Source: an uncultured Eubacterium sp.
Lineage (GTDB): Bacteria > Bacillota > Clostridia > Peptostreptococcales > Anaerovoracaceae
Direction of reading: 5' to 3'
DNA length: 23,795 nucleotides
NCBI GenBank assembly: GCA_937966095.1
Contig: CALCKF010000050.1
Span: 1-23,795 of the forward strand
Under the pieces are notes generated by a model. That model had not been told where the DNA came from and searched no databases. It worked only from the letters and a program-made list of their open reading frames with translations. Positions 23,067 through 23,795 of the stretch are shown here, one piece after another (position 1 is the stretch's first letter; each line of letters begins with the position of its first letter). A program made the translations under genes and the position numbers.

Positions 23067-23084
23067 TATTTCTGCTCCTTCCTA

Positions 23085-23795
23085 CTATTTTTCGTTTCTT
23101 CTCTTAACGATATATTTATCAGATTCTTTCTTTTTCTTTCTGGTCTTATATCCAAGTGCAGGTTTTCCCCAAGGTGTTACAGGGTTTACTCTACCGATTC
23201 CTGCCTTACCTTCACCACCGCCATGAGGGTGATCGTTAGGGTTCATTACGGAACCTCTTACTGTAGGTCTAACGCCCATGTGACGTTTTCTGCCGGCTTT
23301 ACCGATGTGAACCAGCTCGTGATCTGCATTACCGATCTGACCGATTGTTGCTCTGCATTCGATAGGCAGCAGTCTCATTTCGCCGGAAGGCAGCTTAACT
23401 GTTGCATATTTGCCTTCTTTTGCCATCAGCTGACCAACATTCCCTGCGGAACGTACCAGCTGACCGCCTTTGCCGGGCTTCATTTCGATGTTGTGAATGG
23501 AAGCACCAACGGGGATTTTGCTCATGGGCAGTGTGTTGCCCAGCTTAACTTCTGCTTCGGGGCCGTTCATCAGATGATCGCCAACCTTCAGACCTGCAGG
23601 AGCCAGAATATAGGATTTTACGCCGTCTGCATAAACAATCAGAGCGATGTTTGCTGTTCTGTTGGGATCGTATTCAATCGCCTTAACAATTGCAGGTACG
23701 CCGTCTTTGTTACGTTTAAAGTCAACCAGTCTGTATTTGATTTTAGCGCCGCCGCCATGGTGACGTACTGTCAGCTTGCCCTGGTTGTTTCTGCC
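23085..23795 (-). CDS. rplB: 50S ribosomal protein L2, N-terminus outside the window
   Basis: The last 236 residues of L2, a core protein at the peptidyl-transferase region; about 40 N-terminal residues lie beyond 23795, where the frame is still open. It reads from GRNNQGKLTVRHHGGG to RKKKESDKYIVKRRNEK and includes VDFKRNKDGVP, YDPNRTANIAL, EMKPGKGGQLVRSAGN and the catalytic-region motif MNPNDHPHGGGEG with its conserved histidine. A methionine at 23570 is internal, not the start. Upstream of about 23440 codon use changes (CCC for Pro, GGC/GGG for Gly, ATT for Ile) compared with the rest of this gene and the operon, which may mark a chimeric join or recombination. Confidence 0.97.
   Translation of the reverse strand, partial: GRNNQGKLTVRHHGGGAKIKYRLVDFKRNKDGVPAIVKAIEYDPNRTANIALIVYADGVKSYILAPAGLKVGDHLMNGPEAEVKLGNTLPMSKIPVGASIHNIEMKPGKGGQLVRSAGNVGQLMAKEGKYATVKLPSGEMRLLPIECRATIGQIGNADHELVHIGKAGRKRHMGVRPTVRGSVMNPNDHPHGGGEGKAGIGRVNPVTPWGKPALGYKTRKKKKESDKYIVKRRNEK

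Noticed and set aside
1..23795. tRNA, rRNA, CRISPR, insertion sequence or prophage
   Set aside because: Nothing recognisable: genes fill almost the whole window, and no transposase, integrase, array of spaced direct repeats or tRNA-like fold was found by eye.

Overview
The window looks like a piece of chromosome from an anaerobic, low-to-moderate G+C Firmicute of the class Clostridia. Evidence for this is the S10-spc-alpha ribosomal gene order, strong AGGAGG ribosome binding sites, frequent TTG/GTG starts, a reverse rubrerythrin, and a set of amino-acid and peptide uptake genes that suits an amino-acid fermenter. A family-level placement (for example near Anaerovoracaceae/Eubacterium-like groups) would be a guess. 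Every gene except the rubrerythrin is on the minus strand, so transcription runs from high to low coordinates.

Right half (about 23795 down to 10426): a nearly unbroken ribosomal protein superoperon in the order rplB (5' end outside the window), rpsS, rplV, rpsC, rplP, rpmC, rpsQ, rplN, rplX, rplE, rpsN, rpsH, rplF, rplR, rpsE, rpmD, rplO, secY, adk, map, infA, rpmJ, rpsM, rpsK, rpsD, rpoA, rplQ. Gaps are mostly 2-70 nt. The exception is a 165-nt leader before rpsM that holds a hairpin. rpsC has an unusual charged tail of about 86 residues. S4 is the zinc-free type while S14, L36 and adenylate kinase keep their cysteine pairs.

Middle (10425 to 8354): a lysine riboswitch (L-box) with a terminator/antiterminator begins only about 23 nt after the rplQ stop and controls an NhaC-superfamily transporter, so that protein is very probably a lysine transporter. 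I see no terminator and no convincing promoter between rplQ and the riboswitch, so the lysine-sensing terminator may also end the ribosomal operon. A terminator follows the transporter.

Left half: a polar amino-acid ABC transporter (binding lipoprotein, permease, ATPase) has its own strong promoter and a hairpin terminator between the binding-protein and permease genes. A bidirectional terminator separates it from a plus-strand reverse rubrerythrin, whose promoter carries a small palindrome between -35 and -10. Divergent from that is a lone LivK-like binding lipoprotein, followed by an nfu-pepV-EamA permease set with 1-nt gaps. Last is a monocistronic G5/3D-type cell-wall protein with an acidic tandem-repeat cytoplasmic region.

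Both window ends look compositionally out of place: about 50-75 bp at the left, which cuts the 3D domain short, and about 350 bp at the right inside rplB. Assembly chimerism or recombination should be considered there. I found no tRNA, rRNA, CRISPR array, insertion sequence or prophage. I found no clear new multi-gene system; the most interesting arrangement is the ribosomal operon running straight into a lysine riboswitch.
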